NCBI GenBank assembly: GCA_009731375.1
Contig: BJOX01000101.1
Span: 877,609 to 900,567 of the forward strand
DNA: 22,959 nt
Origin: Paulinella micropora
Lineage: Eukaryota > Cercozoa > Imbricatea > Euglyphida
Direction: 5' to 3'
The notes under the pieces were generated by a model. It saw only the letters and a list, made by a program, of their open reading frames with translations. It was not told where the DNA came from and searched no databases. Position numbers and translations under genes: made by a program. Numbering within the stretch: the stretch's first letter is position 1; each line of letters begins with the position of its first letter. Below, piece after piece: positions 1 to 9,043 of this stretch.

Positions 1-146
1 AAAGGCATGTGGATCCAGTCCTCCATTCCATAAGGAAAGTCTCCACACCAATCGGTGGAATAAAGGAAGTGACGGCATAGAACATTACTCTAGGAGCTTA
101 ATACCAATCAGCCCATGGAAAGGGACCGATGGCCTATGTACTCCCT
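1..146 (+). repeat. Dispersed repeat A, left copy, with (AAT)n tail
   Basis: This segment is nearly identical to 22793-22940 in the same orientation, and both copies run directly into an (AAT)n tract. The repeat is non-coding. The constant junction with the trinucleotide tract suggests a SINE-like 3' tail, but no clear pol III promoter boxes were found. The left edge may be truncated by the window. Confidence 0.8.
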
Positions 147-147
147 A

Positions 148-213
<66 letters not shown>
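147..213. repeat. (AAT)n microsatellite
   Basis: An almost perfect AAT tract between dispersed repeats A and B. Similar tracts abut every dispersed repeat in the window, so it is probably the tail of repeat A. Confidence 0.95.
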
Positions 214-214
<1 letters not shown>

Positions 215-593
215 TACTTCCTCTAAGGCTTATTGATGCAGCTGATGGCACGATCCGTTTCCGGACATGAGCCTCCATGCCCTTGTTCGAGGTGCTCCAT
301 CCCCACCTAGTCATTCTCTCGACTGATTATAGTGGCCACCGATGGAGCTCCTGAGGGCACGACTACACTAAGCCGAGGTTATTCCGCAGTCCCAACAACC
401 TCTAGCAAAACGTTGCCGCATGTGCAAGTGCGTACACCAAGCATGGTTGCTAGAACTACCTCAAAACCCCACCCATAACAATTTGGTATCCGCTGGGTCC
501 ACGGGCTATCAACCGGCATAGCGGAGTTTAAGATCTTCGACAGGCGCCCAACGACCCTCCTCCCCAGCATCATCCACCAAATGGTTTTGAGTT
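214..593 (+). repeat. Dispersed repeat B, left copy
   Basis: About 380 bp clearly related to 22071-22480 in the same orientation, with many scattered substitutions and small indels. It ends in the N gap at 594-670. In the right copy the repeat ends in a new (AAT)n tract. No coding sequence was found in it. The repeated arrangement argues for a dispersed or tandem repeat family with AAT tails. Confidence 0.75.
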
Positions 594-670
594 NNNNNNN
601 NNNNNNNNNNNNNNNNNNNNNNNNNNNNNNNNNNNNNNNNNNNNNNNNNNNNNNNNNNNNNNNNNNNNNN

Positions 671-706
<36 letters not shown>

Positions 707-899
707 GTGCTTCTCTGTCAATGGCTGATGCATTTCTGCACATGCGCCTCCATCGTCTCACCCGTGAGGGGAGTACGAAGAATTGACGATAAGCTCTAAT
801 GACACCCCCGCAAGGGCAGTTCCAACACTTCCAGACGGGCCGGTATGTTCAATGAAAATACTGGTCAGACGGATCGGTATGTTCAATGAAAATACTGGT
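671..899 (-). mobile_element. SINE-like element, body and (ATT)n tail
   Basis: Read on the minus strand, a tRNA-like head (900-970) is followed by a unique body and then an (ATT)n tract (706 down to 671), which is the classic order of a tRNA-derived SINE with a simple-repeat tail. The body contains a ~33-bp direct duplication at about 836-899, with the core ggtatgttcaatgaaaatac seen twice. The 3' end runs into the N gap, so a target-site duplication cannot be checked. Confidence 0.6.
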
Positions 900-970
900 G
901 GCACCGACGGGAATCGAACTGGCGACAGGGCCCAGATGGTAGAACTTGACCACTGGGCTATCACGGTGTC
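900..970 (-). mobile_element. Degenerate tRNA-like head of a SINE (pol III A and B boxes)
   Basis: On the minus strand this 71-nt stretch has an A box (TAGCCCAGTGG) that fits the pol III consensus and a B box (AGTTCGATTCC) one base off the usual GGTTCGANTCC, at tRNA-like spacing. The ends pair as a 7-bp acceptor-like stem with one mismatch. The cloverleaf is imperfect, so this is probably the promoter-bearing head of a SINE rather than a working tRNA gene. Confidence 0.65.
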
Positions 971-971
971 C

Positions 972-1041
<70 letters not shown>
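972..1041. repeat. (AAT)n microsatellite interrupting a viral gene
   Basis: A perfect AAT tract that directly abuts the broken 3' end of the minus-strand fibre-like gene. On the other side it touches the tRNA-like head. Confidence 0.95.
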
Positions 1042-1042
<1 letters not shown>

Positions 1043-1710
1043 GTATCTGGCGTAGCGTGAATGTGCGCAGGCTGTCGCCTACAAAGGTCTGGGCCGTCTG
1101 GCTATCCCAAGTGAACCACCGGCTGCCGTCCGCGCTATAAGCGACTACCCAGTCCCTGGGCGCGGTGATGGCACCAGCGGACGTGACGTGGTAAGCAGTG
1201 ACTTTGGCGTGCTGCCCAGATCGAGNNNNNNNNNNTGCCGAGATCGAGCTGGAGCCACGCGCCTGTCACGGTGAGATTATCTACCGCCGTCTCGATCATG
1301 GCAGTGTAGTTGTTGCCGCTGTAGCTGTCGGGAGCGGTTGTGCCCCACAAGGTCGAGAAGTCGCTGTCAAAGGCCAAGTAGGCTTGGGCTGAATTGCTAG
1401 AGGCCGAGGCCACAAAGGAGCCAGAGTTGTTAGAAGTCATCCCGGCCGGCTGGCTAACTTTGGTTTCGGTGTCCAGCGTCAAGGTAATCAGGTCGGCTAA
1501 ATCGACCAGGTGAGGGTTCCCGGACGTCGTCAGTCTGTGAGCGGTATTAAGCGCTACCGCATCGTTCGCCGCCACGCCGCCTGTTGCCCATCTTACGCTC
1601 CCGTCACCGTCCGAAACTAGAACGTCGCCGCTCTCTCCGTCCACCGGCAGCACCAAGTCGTCGGTCGCACCATCCAAACGACTGCGCTTGTACGACCTGG
1701 CAACTTCCAT
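1042..1710 (-). CDS. Fibre-like protein with C-terminal discoidin (F5/8 type C)-like domain, 3' truncated
   Basis: The ATG at 1710 opens a protein with a short basic N-terminus, then a phage/viral fibre motif (LPVDGESGDVLVSDGDG followed by WAT) and a TSGNPHLVDL stretch of tail-fibre type. The C-terminal half looks like an F5/8 type C domain: AFDSDFSTLW, then WLQLDLG, and beyond the 10-N gap (1226-1235) VTAYHVTS, APRDWVVAYSADGSRW. The likely role is a virion surface fibre that binds host glycans (inference from the family). The frame changes at the gap: the frame giving VTAYHVTS is open to 1042, where the (AAT)n tract cuts the gene. The sequences either side of the gap overlap (ctcgatct followed by c or g, then ggca), so the gap is probably artificial. 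GC content is far higher than in the 14.6-19.9 kb viral block. Confidence 0.7.
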
Positions 1711-1766
1711 TCTGGCCTATTAATTTAACTAAACAAGAGAATAAGTTTTTTAATAAAATTTATTTT

Positions 1767-1985
1767 TTACAAAATATCGTCCAGAAAATTATCAACGAAG
1801 CGCATGCGTTCTTCCCAAGTGTCTCCGCCAGGAACGTCTTGCGCGGGGTTGATGCAGGCGCCGTCACCGTAAGGTCTGCACACAAGCGATGCCAAGTCTC
1901 GAGGGTCGCATCTTTTCCCTGTCCCCGACCAAAAAAGCTGCCCTTCGAAAAAGCAGGCGCCACAGGTAGGACAGACTGCCAACAT
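1767..1985 (-). CDS. Small Cys-rich protein, CxxC motif (72 aa)
   Basis: The ATG at 1985 lies 2 bp after the stop of the upstream ORF, which is the tight spacing of a viral gene cluster. The protein starts MLAVCPTCGACFF and has further cysteines (KRCDP, LVCRP, GACINP), so a small zinc-binding fold is plausible. The C-terminus is acidic (FVDNFLDDIL). It ends at a TAA 56 bp upstream of the fibre-like gene. I do not recognise the family. A viral origin is inferred from its neighbours and compact spacing. Confidence 0.5.
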   Translation of the reverse strand: MLAVCPTCGACFFEGQLFWSGTGKRCDPRDLASLVCRPYGDGACINPAQDVPGGDTWEERMRFVDNFLDDIL

Positions 1986-1987
1986 TG

Positions 1988-2113
1988 TTAGTCTTCTTCG
2001 TGCGTGTAATAAGCTCGCAGCCTAAATACGCCTTTTTCCTTTTGCGTGATTGGTCTCTGTTTCTCTTTCTTGGGTATTGCTGAGCCACAGGCAGGACAGT
2101 GTACTTCCGGCAT
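1988..2113 (-). CDS. Tiny CxxC protein (41 aa)
   Basis: An ATG at 2113 opens a 41-residue ORF starting MPEVHCPACGSAIP, followed by a Lys-rich middle and an acidic end (THEED). A CPxCG start is typical of half a zinc ribbon. The next gene also begins with a CPTCG motif, so the pair may be paralogous small zinc proteins or one split protein. The stop is TAA at 1988-1990. The ORF is short, and support comes mainly from the motif and from its back-to-back placement with the next ORF. Confidence 0.4.
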   Translation of the reverse strand: MPEVHCPACGSAIPKKEKQRPITQKEKGVFRLRAYYTHEED

Positions 2114-2152
2114 TGATAGTTAATGATTAGTGATAAGAAGAAAAAAATGTGA

Positions 2153-2620
2153 GCGGTGCCGCTTGTCAGAACCGCCACAGGCCGGTCGTTACTGTCCGCT
2201 ATACTCTACGCGTCACGGTTCTGCGTGCCACCGGAGCCACTTGTCAGAACCATGACATGTCGACAGTTACTCAGTACTATACTCTACGTGTCACGGTTCT
2301 GACATGTGCCACCGGAGCCACTTGTCAGAACCATGACATGTCGACCGTTACTCAGTACTATACTCTACGTGTCACGGTTCTGACAGGTGCCACCAATGAC
2401 TAGATGCCAAGGCACAGTGGCGGCCCCCCCCCCTCCCCCTTTTTCTAGTGCTTGGTGCCACCAGTCAGAACCGTGACATGTCGACAGTTACGCTCCACTA
2501 TACTATACGTGTCATGGTTCTGACAGGTGCCACTGGAGCCACTTGTCAGAACACTCACATATTGACCGTTACGCCGCAATATACTCTTCGTGTCATTGTT
2601 CTGACAGGTGCCACCGGACA
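2153..2620. repeat. Array of five ~80-bp hairpin repeats
   Basis: Five units start near 2156, 2236, 2317, 2453 and 2537. Each has a left arm around tgtcagaaccatgacatgt and a right arm around acgtgtcacggttctgacag that are inverted complements over about 28 bp (23 of 28 match in the third unit). The arms flank a ~26-bp core containing gttactcagtactatactct or a variant. Units 3 and 4 are separated by a ~57-bp spacer with a C-rich run. The array lies just upstream of the minus-strand viral genes. Confidence 0.85.
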
Positions 2621-2972
2621 GATACCACTAGCTGATATAGCCGAAATAGGCAGCGATACGCAAATGCAGAAATTTCACGGGAGATGCCACTTTTCTTGCT
2701 TCGGGCCGGCCATGTAACAAATGCCAATTTCGCGCGGAAATACTATTTTTCTCCTTCCGGGCAGGCAGTGCAACAAGTGCCACTTTACTTGCACAAAAAG
2801 GCAATGGTTATCCAGCCGGTCCACAGGTACAAAAATGCAATGCTTACCCGGCGGACGTCAAGGACAAAAAGGCAATAGTTCATTCAGGACTAACGTAGAT
2901 TTTTAACAAATATATACATTTATATAAATATATATAAATATATAAATAAATAAATATATATATATAATATAT
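2621..2972. other. Non-coding stretch up to the left LTR
   Basis: No convincing gene. It holds a degenerate tandem repeat (2794-2880) and then a very AT-rich run rich in tata and taaata (about 2905-2972), which is the left half of the (TA)n target of the LTR retrotransposon. Confidence 0.6.
2794..2880. repeat. Degenerate ~36-bp tandem repeat
   Basis: Two full units and a partial third, each beginning caaaaa(g/t)gcaatg or similar and containing a CCGG-rich middle (tccagccggtccaca versus cccggcggacgtca). The period is 35-36 bp. Confidence 0.5.
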
Positions 2973-3299
2973 CTGAAGAAGTTGAACAGTATTTGCAATA
3001 TTAGAAGCCGGTTTAACGTCTCACAGGCGTCCCCGGTTGACTAAATAACCAGCTCCAAACGTCCTTTTTAATAGGAAAATTCAATCAACACAGACAAAAG
3101 CCAGCCAAACGAACGAAACAGCTCATGCAGGTCTCTAAGTCAAAATTTCAGGTGTCCAAACGTGACATATTTGCATTCGCGCCACCACTGCCACCCACAC
3201 CAGTAATTACTACTTTTTCCACACGATGAACTATAACTATTATTATTAACTAACGTATTTACCTGTTGTATCAATCCCATCACCCTGACTCACTTCCTA
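2973..3299 (-). repeat. 3' LTR of the copia-type element
   Basis: A 327-bp direct repeat of 13457-13787. The ends carry TG...CA (tgaagaag ... gactca) with a few shared bases outside. The left flank is an (AT)n-rich tract, and the right side meets the polypurine tract and the RNase H end of pol. Confidence 0.9.
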
Positions 3300-3301
3300 A
3301 G

Positions 3302-3310
3302 CTCCCCCTT
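3302..3310 (-). promoter_or_regulatory. Polypurine tract
   Basis: The minus strand reads AAGGGGGAG a few bases internal to the 3' LTR. This is the form common next to copia 3' LTRs, where it primes plus-strand DNA synthesis. Confidence 0.75.
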
Positions 3311-3365
3311 GATGGCATGAATACTAACGACTTACACACGAGTCTTCCTTCAAAAGCATTACCGA

Positions 3366-4197
3366 TCACGGTTGCGAAATCTTTCCGTTTATCTTCACGC
3401 ACTTTGGTCCCCGTTGCCGCTTGGTATTGGCATCACCGTAATTGTCGGCGGAACCGATCTTCTCCAACAACGCCTTTCCCGCCAGGATCATCGCGTTGAC
3501 GTATGCATAGCGTAGGTCGATATGATCTAACTTCTGGCGATAACTGTTGGTGGTGGCCAGATCAATGGCTCCCTTGTTGTCTTCGTACACCACCGGTGGC
3601 TTACCATATCCCTGCTTGGATAGGTCCTTGGCCACTCTCCCCTCGGCGATTCCGTTGATACAATTCGCGATCTTTTCCTGACAGTGCAGACACGCGTCTA
3701 GCGCGTAGATCTCGGCTTCACAGGTCGATTCCTCCGGAGGCGCTCCATTCGCACGTGCCGCTGGCCTCCGGCATCTTCTCCTCAGGGGGCGGTAAAGTTC
3801 CCATCGCCTCCGCGATCAACGCTGGTTGCTTGGCTAGCAACTTCTCCCGCCGTTCCTTGCTTCTCGGTCCACGTGGCTTGGGTAGTTCCACAGTGATGGT
3901 GCGCTTCATGCACACCGGGTTCACCGAACCCCCGAGCATAAAGTGAATCACAGCGAGGCGCGCTCGTCGATCTCCCCAGTCTCCCTTCCAATTCGCATCA
4001 GGGTACGACGTCAAGCGCGTGCTAGCGAACTCCACGCTTTGCAGTTCCTTGAAGATACCGCATTCCTGTTCCGCCTCCTGAAATGGGAACTCCTTTGGCT
4101 TGGATGTGAAGCGCGCCATCTCCGCGCTCACTGGCCTTCCGTATGAACGTCTCCTGGAATAACTTGATGGTTCTTCCCAGCTCCGGATGTCGGCCAT
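3366..4197 (-). pseudogene. pol: RNase H domain of copia pol
   Basis: The copia RNase H order is visible across two frames: YPDANWKGDWGDRRA (first Asp), a MLGG strand, CEAEIYALDAC (catalytic Glu near 3710), then YEDNKGAIDLA, KLDHIDLRYAYV and a C-terminal NYGDANTK. The frame shifts between about 3720 and 3735. Between the KRTITVEL strand and the EAE motif lies a Pro/Lys/Glu-rich insert of about 45 residues where copia enzymes usually have only a short link. The end at the TGA at 3366 is close to the polypurine tract, as expected for the pol 3' end. A further frameshift separates this segment from the RT. Confidence 0.85.
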
Positions 4198-4700
4198 CCT
4201 CGATGTCTATTCCGACCACGCCAGTAGGCGATTCGCTCTTGAACACCTTGAAACGACCTTCTCCAGCCGCTTTGAACTCAGCCTTCGCTTCTTCGCTGCT
4301 GAATCCCATCATAATGTCATCCACATGAACGAATCCTATGTCAGGTTTGTCTTGCCCAGCTCGCCACCGGAAGAAGAAACACGGGAAGGCCTTGTGCTGC
4401 TCGAATCCCTGCGATACCATAAACGGCACCAGTACTTGCATCCACCATTTCCTCCCTGCGTCCGGTCTCCCGTAGAGAGCCCGGACCATCTCCCAAACGT
4501 AGCCTTCTTCTTCGAAGCCAAAAGGTGGTACTAGGTAGGTGGGCCGCATCCCTTCTTCCTCAACCTCCGCCTCAATGTAGGCTGTACCCACGTCGACCTT
4601 GCCTAGCACCAGATCTAGAAGGTTACCAGCATAAAGAAGCCAAGTATCGTCATGGTACATGGAGTTGGGAACGTTCGCTGTACGTAATGTTCCCCTTGTA
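4022..4700 (-). pseudogene. pol: Reverse transcriptase domain of copia pol (main part)
   Basis: The frame shows KVDVGTAYIEAEV, YLVPPFGF, WEMVRALYGRPDAGRKWW and the catalytic FVHVDDIMMGF at about 4305-4335, where the usual YVDD reads HVDD. These are in the order and spacing of copia RVT_2 domains. The start of the RT (KSRLVAKGY, around 4740) is in another frame in the preceding segment, so one frameshift lies near 4640-4700. A second separates it from RNase H near 4150. The enzyme would copy element RNA into DNA but is inactive in this copy. Confidence 0.88.
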
Positions 4701-6183
4701 CCATTGAGTACCCCTTCGCCACCAATCGGCTCTTGTATTTCAGTACCTTTCCTCCCGATTCCTTGGTTGCGTCTGCGTATCTGCCCCGGCATAAGTCTCG
4801 TGCCGGTACAGACTCCTTCTTGCGCCTCCTGAAGCATCCCTGCGCCCATAGGGTAGCAATCTCTTGTGCTCGTGCGTCCTCAAACTTCCCGGACGCTGTA
4901 GCATCCTTTTCCGCCACCGGGCGCGTAAAGGTAGCCGCCAACGCTCGCTCCCTCACCGCCCACTTGAGAATTTCCGAGTCCAGCATGCGCTCTACCTCGT
5001 TCTCCGTCTCCTCGCCCTCAAAGCGTACAAAGTGGGCCGGCTGCAACTTCTTGCCTTTACGGATAGGCTCGCATTCACCTTCCACCGCCCCTTTTCGCGT
5101 CTTGCTTTTCCACTCGGGGCCGTAGGTTCGCTTTGCCCAGTTCCATCCCCATTCCTTAGCCGGTACCTCAACACTCATGCCGCGGGTTACCTCGCGCAGT
5201 TCTTCCGTGGATTCCTCCGGCTCGGGCGATCTCAACTTGCCCTCCTCTTCTTTCTCCTCCTTGACCACGACGACGCGTTCGTTGTCGTCACCTCCTTCCG
5301 GTTTCACGAATAGCTCTTCCATGTCGTCGCTGATTGGGTAACCAAGAGCCTCATCTAGCTTAAGTCCGGAAGCCTTCCAAATCTGAAGGATGATGGGCCA
5401 GGCAGGCTGATCTTCGTCAAAGTTGATCACGTCACGCCATCTCTTGATCTCCCCCTGGACCAGCACTATGTGCGGCGATGTTTCGAGGTTCAGTCCCATC
5501 CACGCGGCCGGTATAGAGCGATCCTCCTCCTTTCGCAAGCAGTGGTACTTTTTGTCCAGTACCACATGGCACAGACAACCGAAGGTGTGCAGTAGCGATA
5601 ACCAGTCCACTTCCTTTTCGTAAGGGAACAATGTCAACAGTCTAGGCTCTGTACTTCCCGGCGGCGGCGATAAGTTGTGCAACAGTCCCACGTGCAGTAG
5701 AGCGTAGCCCAAATACACGTAGGGCAATGGCGCCCTCTTTAGCAGCTTCCGCGCGCCCGCCCAGATATGCTTCTGCGATACCTCGACTAAAGCTTGCTTG
5801 TTGGGGTCATTTCGTACTGCATAACGCGGCCGTACTCCCACGCTCTCGATCAAGTCGTTGAAAACCTGCGATCGCTGATAAGCTCCGTCGCCGCGTATCT
5901 GCTTCACCCGATTTCCCGTCTGGGTTCGACTCATCTTGAAGACCTTACTAGCCACCAGTGGTTGACGCTGCATTTCCGCGTTCAATAGCAGCTCCAAGTT
6001 GGTGTACCCCACGGAGTCCTCCACCATCGCCATTAGACACCGTTCACCGTTGAGTAGCAGTCGCGCCAGTAGGGCTGAGGTGTCCACGGACCAACCCTCA
6101 CCTGTTCCCTTCATGCGCGTACCATGCGCATTCGATCGATGGGGCGGCTTCTGAGCGCCGCCGGTCGGGCATTCCGGACACTC
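4615..6183 (-). pseudogene. pol: Integrase and start of RT of copia pol
   Basis: After an in-frame TAG at 6184-6186, the same frame continues with CPECPTGG (end of a zinc-binding region) and an integrase core: WSVDTSALL (first Asp, 6082-6084), IRGDGAYQ (second Asp, 5887-5889) and LVEVSQKHIWAGARKLL (Glu, 5782-5784). The last two acids are about 35 residues apart, as in DDE integrases. The copia signatures AWMGLN and FGCLCHVV follow. An acidic linker with EEKEEEG and EPEEST (about 5200-5290) leads to the RT start KYKSRLVAKGYS near 4740. The frame ends at a TAG at 4615 after the frameshift into RT. Confidence 0.85.
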
Positions 6184-7482
6184 CTAGCTCACGTCCTTAT
6201 TGACGTTCACTAGTTTCACCTCATGCGCTTTAGCGATAGCTTGCAGCTTGGCGGCAGCGGGATCATGAAAGATGCGATGTAGAAGCCCCATGTCCCACTC
6301 CTTCTTTTTCACCTTGTTGGTTGACCAAAATGCTATTTGCTGTTCTTCTGTAGAGCCGGATTGAAACCGGATCACCGAGTCTTCATGGTCGAAGTACAGT
6401 AGTGCGTCCTTCGCTTCTTCCTTCACGTCGGGTACCACCGCCCTAGTGATGTAGGGCGAATCTTTTCGCAGCACTAAAGTGTAGCCGTCTAACATCAGTT
6501 TTGGTCCCGACACCAGCAACTCCGTCAGATGCTCACCTACCCATACCTCCTTGAGAGGCATGCTTCCGTCTTGGCCATCCCCTCTCAGAGTAGGTAGCCG
6601 GTAGTTCCCTTGCGCTTCCATCCGTGCGGTCCCCCCCACAGCGCTGAACTCCTTCACTTCACGCCTCACGTCATTCATGAATGCCTTGTAGCTTGGCGGG
6701 GCCATGTCGGACACCGCCCCCGAGTCCAGCATGGGGTCCGGTACCTTGCGCGGTCCCATCGCCCTTCGTTGATTCCTTCCCATCAGGGCTCGGTTGAGCA
6801 TCATCCGCATCACTTCCATCTCCGCTTCCGGGACTTGTTCGGGCTCCCCCTGGATTCCTCCGGCGTAGACCACTACATGCTCGGTCATGTCGCCTCCCCC
6901 TAGCGGCCGCAGCCAATAAGGCTTAGGGCGCTTCTGCCAAGATCCGGCTATTCTCCAGGGCTTCGGGTTCCAGTGCGCGGGGAACTTCGGCTTGTTGCAC
7001 GGAAAAGGCCAGCCAGTAGACCAACGGTATAGTAATCCTACGTATTCCTGCCATCGGACTTCGAAGTCCTGTAGGTCCCTTTGGTCATCCCCCCATTTGG
7101 GCGGCCACGCCACCCTGTTCTGGTTTACCTCATTTTGCTGTTCTATTATTACTTCCAGACGCCGTATTCTTTTCTTCTCGCTCACTAGGTCCCGTCCCGG
7201 CTCCAGCTCCTCCTCAACTGGTTCTTTCTCCGGGCTCAACGCCCCGCCGGGAGTGGGCTGACCCTGCGCCGCGTCTTTAAGGGGTACGCCTTCCTTGCGT
7301 TCTTCCTTCCCCAATAGGCGCTTCTCGGCAACTTTGGTGATTAGTTGCTGTACTTCCTCGATCTGATCGATGCCCACGGCTCGTATGTCTTCATTGTAAA
7401 GCTCCGCCATGACCATTGCCAGCTTCCTCAGGTGCCGAAGCACCCTTGTGCGCATCGCCCCATCCCGCGTGTAGTCCAGTTG
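6184..7482 (-). pseudogene. pol: Protease and GAG-pre-integrase segment of copia pol
   Basis: This frame continues from the preceding ORF through a TAG. A charged N-terminal part is followed by a retroviral-type aspartic protease active site, PMLDSGAVSDMAPP (DSGA at 6715-6726), in the form typical of copia. The C-terminal MGLLHRIFHDPAAAKLQAIA fits the GAG-pre-integrase domain that precedes copia integrase. The frame stops at a TAG (6184-6186) but is open again directly beyond it. The protease would mature Gag and Pol. Confidence 0.82.
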
Positions 7483-9034
7483 CTATGGCTTAGTTGGGGT
7501 TAGTTGCCCCTTAATGTGCGCCAACGCCCTTCCCATCTCAGCCTTGAACTTCTGAGCCTTTGGGGCGTCGCACGGCGCCGCCGCTCGAACTTGTGTCACC
7601 AATGACACCGTGTCATCCCCTCTTCCGGGGTCCTTTGAATCTTCTGACTCTTCCAGCACCTCAGTGGAATCCTCATGAACGCTCCCGTACAGCTCCGCCA
7701 TGTGTTCGCGCCACGGGGTACTTCCGTTTTCCAGGTACACCAGTGGGTCGATCACCCCCTCGGGCGTAGGCAGCATCTCCGGTTTTACCTTGCCCGGGCC
7801 GGGCGCTTCAGGTCCCCGTCTCTCCATTGGGCCCGTCGTTGCTGTCTCAGCAGTCTTTCCTTCCGCCTTCGGGGTTAGCGGGGGCATTGCTTCCTCCGTA
7901 ACTGGAGACTGAGCCTTTTTGACCTTAGCTACTATTATTGGGGTCACGGGATCTTGATCCCGCACTAATCCCACGCGCTTTAAGTCAGAGTCGAACCTCC
8001 CGCTATGGGCTGGATCTTTCATTGCCCGGTATTGCGTTACGGCCGCCTTAACCGTGCGATAGGGCACCCTTTCTCGGTACACCTTCCGGTTCCTAGGGAC
8101 TCCCGGTTCTTCCCACTTCACCTTGTCCCGATTGATGTTCCAATTGTAGAGCACCCCTGACTCTTCCCTCAGGATAGTGAATATGATGGGTACATACGAT
8201 CTGTCCCAGTTCAACCCCCGTCTTTGGGCTTCTTGCCGGGTTAGATGTTCTACCATCTTGTCCGGCTTAGCCCGACCAGCCAAGTGTCCGAGGCCACGCT
8301 CCTCCATCTCGATCAGCAGCCGATATGCTGGCATTAGCGCCCATTCCCGCGATTTAGCACGAATGCTCTCCTCCAAGTAATAACGCTCTCGCTTATCTTG
8401 ATGGTTGGTGCAAAACAGCATGTCCCCGGTGAGTAGTCCAGCGGTGTCAGCCCTTACCTGTTGGTATTCTGACTCCACAGCATCCTTCCTAGTTCTCATG
8501 CACCGATCCCTTCCAAACGTTGAACCGTGGCACCTCCCTTCCAGGCGCGCTTCCACCACTCCTACGGGCTCGTCATCTTCATGACGTAGGTGTGGGGGCG
8601 GTACCTCGTAGGTCTCCGGGCCGTACTTCAAAGGTTCGGGTAGTGAATAAATGGAATCGGGTGTTTGAGGAGTAGTCGTTGTTTGCCCTCCCCGGTGCCG
8701 GACTTACGTGTACTTCCGGTTCTCTTCACCATCATCGCTCTAGGCAAGTCTCCATTTCGAAGCCTTCTAAACTCCTTCCAGTTTAGCTGCCATTCCATGT
8801 ACTGGTCCACCAAACCCGGTCCTGTTGGTATGTGGCGGTACCAGGACGGCGGTATCCACTCCGTCGGGCCCGTTGGTACGCCGAAGGTTACCAGCCTCCC
8901 TCGTCCCTCTCCATAGTGCGAAACTCATGCGTCACACCACTCCCGTCCCGATATTGCCGCACTGCAATCGGAGCTTCCTCTTCATCCTCAGAGCTGGAGA
9001 GAGGGGACTCCGTCTCGTCGCTGTCCTGAGCCAT
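7483..9034 (-). pseudogene. N-terminal, unassigned part of the copia pol ORF
   Basis: The ATG at 9034 lies 9 bp after the Gag stop and opens an acidic N-terminus (MAQDSDETESPLSSSEDEEE). The frame breaks after DEGGW at about 8905 and continues in another frame with VTFGVPTGPTEWIPPSWY and WQLNWKEFRRLRNGDLPRA. From 8631 a third frame runs to the TAG at 7483, with a basic region (KWEEPGVPRNRKVYRERV) and a Pro-rich linker. I recognise no domain. Its place between Gag and protease suggests an extra element-specific domain. The TAG is followed by CAA CTG, close to the leaky-stop context seen in some plant viruses. Confidence 0.6.
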
Positions 9035-9043
9035 AGAGTCTTG

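Noticed and set aside
900-970. Functional tRNA gene
   Set aside because: A and B boxes are present but the acceptor stem has a mismatch, the cloverleaf is poor and the position at the head of a tailed repeat fits a SINE better.
147-1041. Poly-Leu, poly-Ile and poly-Tyr ORFs near the left end
   Set aside because: Produced by (AAT)n tracts and N runs.
1135-1225. TAG at 1135 as the true stop of the fibre-like gene
   Set aside because: The frame leading to it after the 10-N gap gives no discoidin-like sequence. Another frame gives a convincing domain that stays open to 1042.
2149-2620. CRISPR array or coding sequence across the hairpin repeats
   Set aside because: The units are nearly identical throughout with no unique spacers, and the open frames merely translate the repeat. 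The setting is eukaryotic.
6184-7485. Genome-wide reassignment of TAG to a sense codon
   Set aside because: Two in-frame TAGs in a retroelement that also has several frameshifts are more simply decay. The intact viral genes end in TAA or TGA, but the sample is too small to argue from.
3366-9034. Plus-strand ORFs inside the retrotransposon
   Set aside because: They are shadows of the minus-strand pol frames, which carry the catalytic motifs.
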